The notes under the pieces are model-generated. The model was given only the letters and a program-made list of their open reading frames with translations. It was not told the DNA's origin and did no database searches. This document shows, piece after piece, positions 61,562 to 64,000 of a stretch of DNA of 64,000 nucleotides. Numbering within the stretch: position 1 is the first letter of the stretch; each line of letters opens with the position of its first letter. This stretch comes from Citrobacter telavivensis (GTDB taxonomy: Bacteria > Pseudomonadota > Gammaproteobacteria > Enterobacterales > Enterobacteriaceae): the NCBI GenBank assembly GCA_009363175.1, contig CP045205.1, forward strand, positions 4,402,001 to 4,466,000, read 5' to 3'. Position numbers and translations under genes: made by a program.

Positions 61562-62107
61562 TCAATCCCTCGGCGGAATAATGACAATATTAGGCTGGCT
61601 GATCGTGTGATCGGGCAGGTTGTAGCGTTTTTCCAGCACCGCCCACTGCGTCGTATGTTCCTGACGCAGCTCAGCTATCTCGCCAAAACGTAATACGCCT
61701 GCCGGACAGGACTCCACGCAGCGCGGCTGTAATCCTTCATCAAGACGTTCAGCACACAGATTGCACTTACTGGTTTTCCCCTCGGCGGGATCGTACACCG
61801 GGGCGCTCCACGGACAGGCCATGATGCACATCCGACAGCCAATGCAGCGATCGTGATCCTGAACGACGATGCCGTCCGCGCGTTTGCTATACGTTCCCGC
61901 CGGGCAGACTTTCATGCACTGCGGGTCATCACAATGGTTGCACGACATGCTGATGAAGGCCTGCGTGTTGGGTTCATCCGTATGACGTTCGCGTACCCGA
62001 CGCCAGAGCACGCCCGTCGGCGTCATGTTTTCTGATTTGCAGGCCATGCTACAGGTTTTGCAGCCATAGCAATTTTGCATATCAATAAGAAATCCATACT
62101 GTTTCAT
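61562..62107 (-). CDS. dmsB: DmsB-type iron-sulfur subunit
   Basis: 181 residues. Electron-transfer subunit with four ferredoxin-type Cys clusters, enough for four [4Fe-4S] centres: CYGCKTCSMAC (residues 13-23), CNHCDDPQCMKVC, CIGCRMCIMAC and CNLC...CVESC. It relays electrons from the DmsC anchor to the molybdenum subunit. It starts 5 bp after the catalytic gene and is followed closely by dmsC. Shorter than E. coli DmsB (205) at the C-terminus. Whether it is the orthologue of dmsB, ynfG or a third paralogue is unclear. Confidence 0.87.
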   Translation of the reverse strand: MKQYGFLIDMQNCYGCKTCSMACKSENMTPTGVLWRRVRERHTDEPNTQAFISMSCNHCDDPQCMKVCPAGTYSKRADGIVVQDHDRCIGCRMCIMACPWSAPVYDPAEGKTSKCNLCAERLDEGLQPRCVESCPAGVLRFGEIAELRQEHTTQWAVLEKRYNLPDHTISQPNIVIIPPRD

Positions 62108-62112
62108 CGTGA

Positions 62113-64000
62113 TTAAGCCTCCCTTCTCACATCCACCAGCGTACTGTTACAGCAGTGTCCATTCCCCAGCACCTCCACCTGATCGTTAGTGACATGGCTG
62201 CTGCTTCCTCCCTGCTGTTCCCACCAGCCGTTATCCAGACTCACCACCCCGCGTTTAATATGGGTAGTCACGTCGGCAATCGCCCGATGCTGGCCGCGAT
62301 GATTGAACACCACGACCCATTCTCCTGGCTGAATCTGTCGCTGGCGGGCATCTTCCGGGTGGATCATCACGTTCGGACGGTTACGCTGAACCTCAAGGAT
62401 CCATTCGTTCATGCCATGGCTGGAGTGCACGCTGCGTGCCAGTTTGCGCTGCACCGCCATTAACGGATAGGTCTGCGCCAGTTCAGGCGAGCCTTTGACC
62501 GACTCTTTCACCTGCTTCCAGGTCACCACCGGCAGGAACGCTTTTTTGCTCCACTCCTCGATATACAGGTGCGCTTTGCCGGTCGACGTGAGGAACTTAC
62601 CGTCTTTAAACGGGATCCAGTCATCCTCGACAGGACATACCGGCCCCTTTTTCAGCATGTCGCGGGTGATGCCTGAACCTTTCAGACAGGTGTCAATATA
62701 GTGCTCAATCGGCTGATTAAAGACCTCGCCAAAACCAAAGCGCTCGGCCAGACGGGCAAAAATCCAGTAATCGGGTTTGGCTTCTCCCGGCGGTTCCACC
62801 GCTTTTTCCATCAGTTGCACATAGTGGCTGCGCACGCCCGCCATAAGGCTGACATCCTCAAAAATGGTCGTGACGGGAAGCACCAGATCGGCATACAGCG
62901 CGGACGAGCTCATCAGGTTGTCAGCAACCACCACAAAGGGCACTTTTTTAAAAGCCTCTCTGACCTGGTTGGTATTGGGCAACTGGGTCATCGCGCCCAG
63001 CGTCATGTTCCACCAGAACTTAATGGAATGCGGTTTTTCGTGAGCGACCCAGTCGCCGATTTTGGCAATCGGAATGGGTGGGATTTTGGCAACATTCGGC
63101 GCGGGAGGAACAATGGGCGAGAATTTTGCCATCTGTCTGACGCCGCCAGCATCGCAAACGCCAGCCCCGGCTTTGCCGATATTGCCGGTGATCAGTGCCT
63201 GATAGAACTGGCTCGCGGCAACGTAAGTACCAAACTCGGTTCTCTGTGCCCCGGACATGTTCTGCACAATCATCGCCGGTTGTGTTGAGGCGTAATCTCG
63301 CGCCAGACGCAGCACCGTCTGCGCGGGCACGTCGGTCTCTTCCTCCACCTTCTGCGCCGTCCAGGGTTTTGCCTGCGCCCAGACGTTATCCAGCACGGTG
63401 GTGAACTCGCTGTTGGCGGGCAACTCATCACCGAGCAGTGCCGGCATCACGCCGGGGGCATCATGCCGTTTCAGGGTCTGGCTTTGGGTATCAAACACCA
63501 GGTAACTGTCCGCGTCCTTAGGATCGGCCCGCATCAGTTGCTGCTGTGAATCCACCAGGTAGACCGCCCCGGTATGCGCCCGCAGGAAATCGGCGTCATA
63601 GCGTTTTTCCTGCATGATAATGTTGATCATCCCTAGCGCCAGGGCAATGTCGGTGCCGGGTACGATCGGCACCCACTCGTCGGCTTTGGCCGCCGTTTCG
63701 TTAAACCGCGGGTCAATCACCACCAGTCGTGCGCCGTTTCTCTGCGCCTGCGAATAGTTTTTAAAATAGGCATGCATAGTGACTGCCGGATTATTCCCCC
63801 AGCAGAGGATGTAGCGACTGTCCGCAATGGTGTCGCGGGTATCGGCATAGCGCAGGCCAACCATCGGCATCATAGCAGCGGTCACCGCCGCGCAGCATAG
63901 CGAACCTGCGGTTTTGGTACTGCCGCCGAGATAATCGAAGAAGGCTTTGCCCATATCATTCTTGATGGAGTCCATGTTCCCCGACGCAGCGGTGAGCAGT
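62113..64000 (-). CDS. DmsA/YnfE-type molybdopterin oxidoreductase, catalytic subunit (5' end outside the window)
   Basis: About 628 codons are present and the frame is open to the window edge (LTAASGNMDSIKNDMGK...), so the N-terminus with any Tat signal and the first Fe-S site is missing. Mo-bisMGD enzyme of the DMSO reductase family: NNPAVTMHAYFKNYSQAQRNGARLVVIDPRFNETAAKADEWVPI (in parts) is the second MGD-binding region, and the C-terminal dinucleotide-binding domain ends MIHPEDARQRQIQPGEWVVVFN. ILCWGNNP and the SSSALYADLVLPVTTIFED segment are typical of the DmsA/YnfE/YnfF branch. First gene of the dmsABC-like operon. Substrate (DMSO, TMAO, selenate or other) is unknown. Confidence 0.87.
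   Translation of the reverse strand, partial: LLTAASGNMDSIKNDMGKAFFDYLGGSTKTAGSLCCAAVTAAMMPMVGLRYADTRDTIADSRYILCWGNNPAVTMHAYFKNYSQAQRNGARLVVIDPRFNETAAKADEWVPIVPGTDIALALGMINIIMQEKRYDADFLRAHTGAVYLVDSQQQLMRADPKDADSYLVFDTQSQTLKRHDAPGVMPALLGDELPANSEFTTVLDNVWAQAKPWTAQKVEEETDVPAQTVLRLARDYASTQPAMIVQNMSGAQRTEFGTYVAASQFYQALITGNIGKAGAGVCDAGGVRQMAKFSPIVPPAPNVAKIPPIPIAKIGDWVAHEKPHSIKFWWNMTLGAMTQLPNTNQVREAFKKVPFVVVADNLMSSSALYADLVLPVTTIFEDVSLMAGVRSHYVQLMEKAVEPPGEAKPDYWIFARLAERFGFGEVFNQPIEHYIDTCLKGSGITRDMLKKGPVCPVEDDWIPFKDGKFLTSTGKAHLYIEEWSKKAFLPVVTWKQVKESVKGSPELAQTYPLMAVQRKLARSVHSSHGMNEWILEVQRNRPNVMIHPEDARQRQIQPGEWVVVFNHRGQHRAIADVTTHIKRGVVSLDNGWWEQQGGSSSHVTNDQVEVLGNGHCCNSTLVDVRREA

Noticed and set aside
62113..64000. 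Truncated dmsA-like gene as pseudogene
   Set aside because: The frame is open to the window edge; the missing N-terminus is simply outside the window.

Overview
The window is enterobacterial chromosome. Gene content, order and protein lengths follow the Escherichia coli adk-htpG-recR-dnaX-apt-acrAB-tomB/hha-ffs-tesB-glnK/amtB-mdlAB-queC-ppiD-hupB-lon-clpXP-tig-bolA-ampG-cyoABCDE-yajR-panE-yajL segment, shown in reverse orientation. cdsH beside decR, a second L36 gene beside ylaC, a yczE/MocR pair and a dms-type operon after yajL are absent from that place in E. coli K-12 and point to a Citrobacter- or Salmonella-like member of the Enterobacteriaceae. Citrobacter is my best guess, from memory of gene content only.

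Layout. 1-8.4 kb: start of hemH, adk between two REP/BIME clusters, htpG with a heat-shock promoter, recR-ybaB-dnaX (with the programmed frameshift), apt, an ERIC element, ybaN, priC, ybaM. 8.4-17.1 kb: mscK, then the acrR/acrAB efflux locus, in which acrR carries an in-frame TAG at codon 36 while the AcrR operator is intact. 17.1-26 kb: a long leader, tomB-hha, maa, ylaC, a candidate Zur-controlled L36 gene, pdeB, ybaA, the yczE-like/MocR pair, an unrecognised two-gene RHH operon, 4.5S RNA (ffs), atl and ybaY. 26-38.7 kb: tesB, glnK-amtB behind a sigma-54 promoter, decR-mdlA-mdlB opposite cdsH, cof, ybaE, queC, fadM, ybaV. 38.7-48.2 kb: protein quality control and nucleoid genes ppiD, hupB, lon, clpX, clpP, tig, bolA. 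48.5-59.5 kb: yajG, ampG, the cytochrome bo3 operon, yajR, yajQ, panE-yajL. 59.6-64 kb: an accessory block with a secreted DUF3298-like protein and a DMSO reductase-type operon whose catalytic subunit runs off the window.

Most of the window is conserved housekeeping DNA. Three genes or operons (htpG, lon, clpP) have recognisable sigma-32 promoters, so it is rich in heat-shock proteostasis functions. The points that stand out are the acrR nonsense codon, the small RHH-type operon at 24.0-24.5 kb, the L36 gene standing alone behind a Zur-like palindrome, and the dms block. I see no prophage, CRISPR array, insertion sequence or integrase. Mobile or repeated DNA is limited to REP/BIME clusters and three ERIC elements, one of them internally deleted. 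Comparisons with E. coli or Salmonella proteins are from memory; no searches were run.
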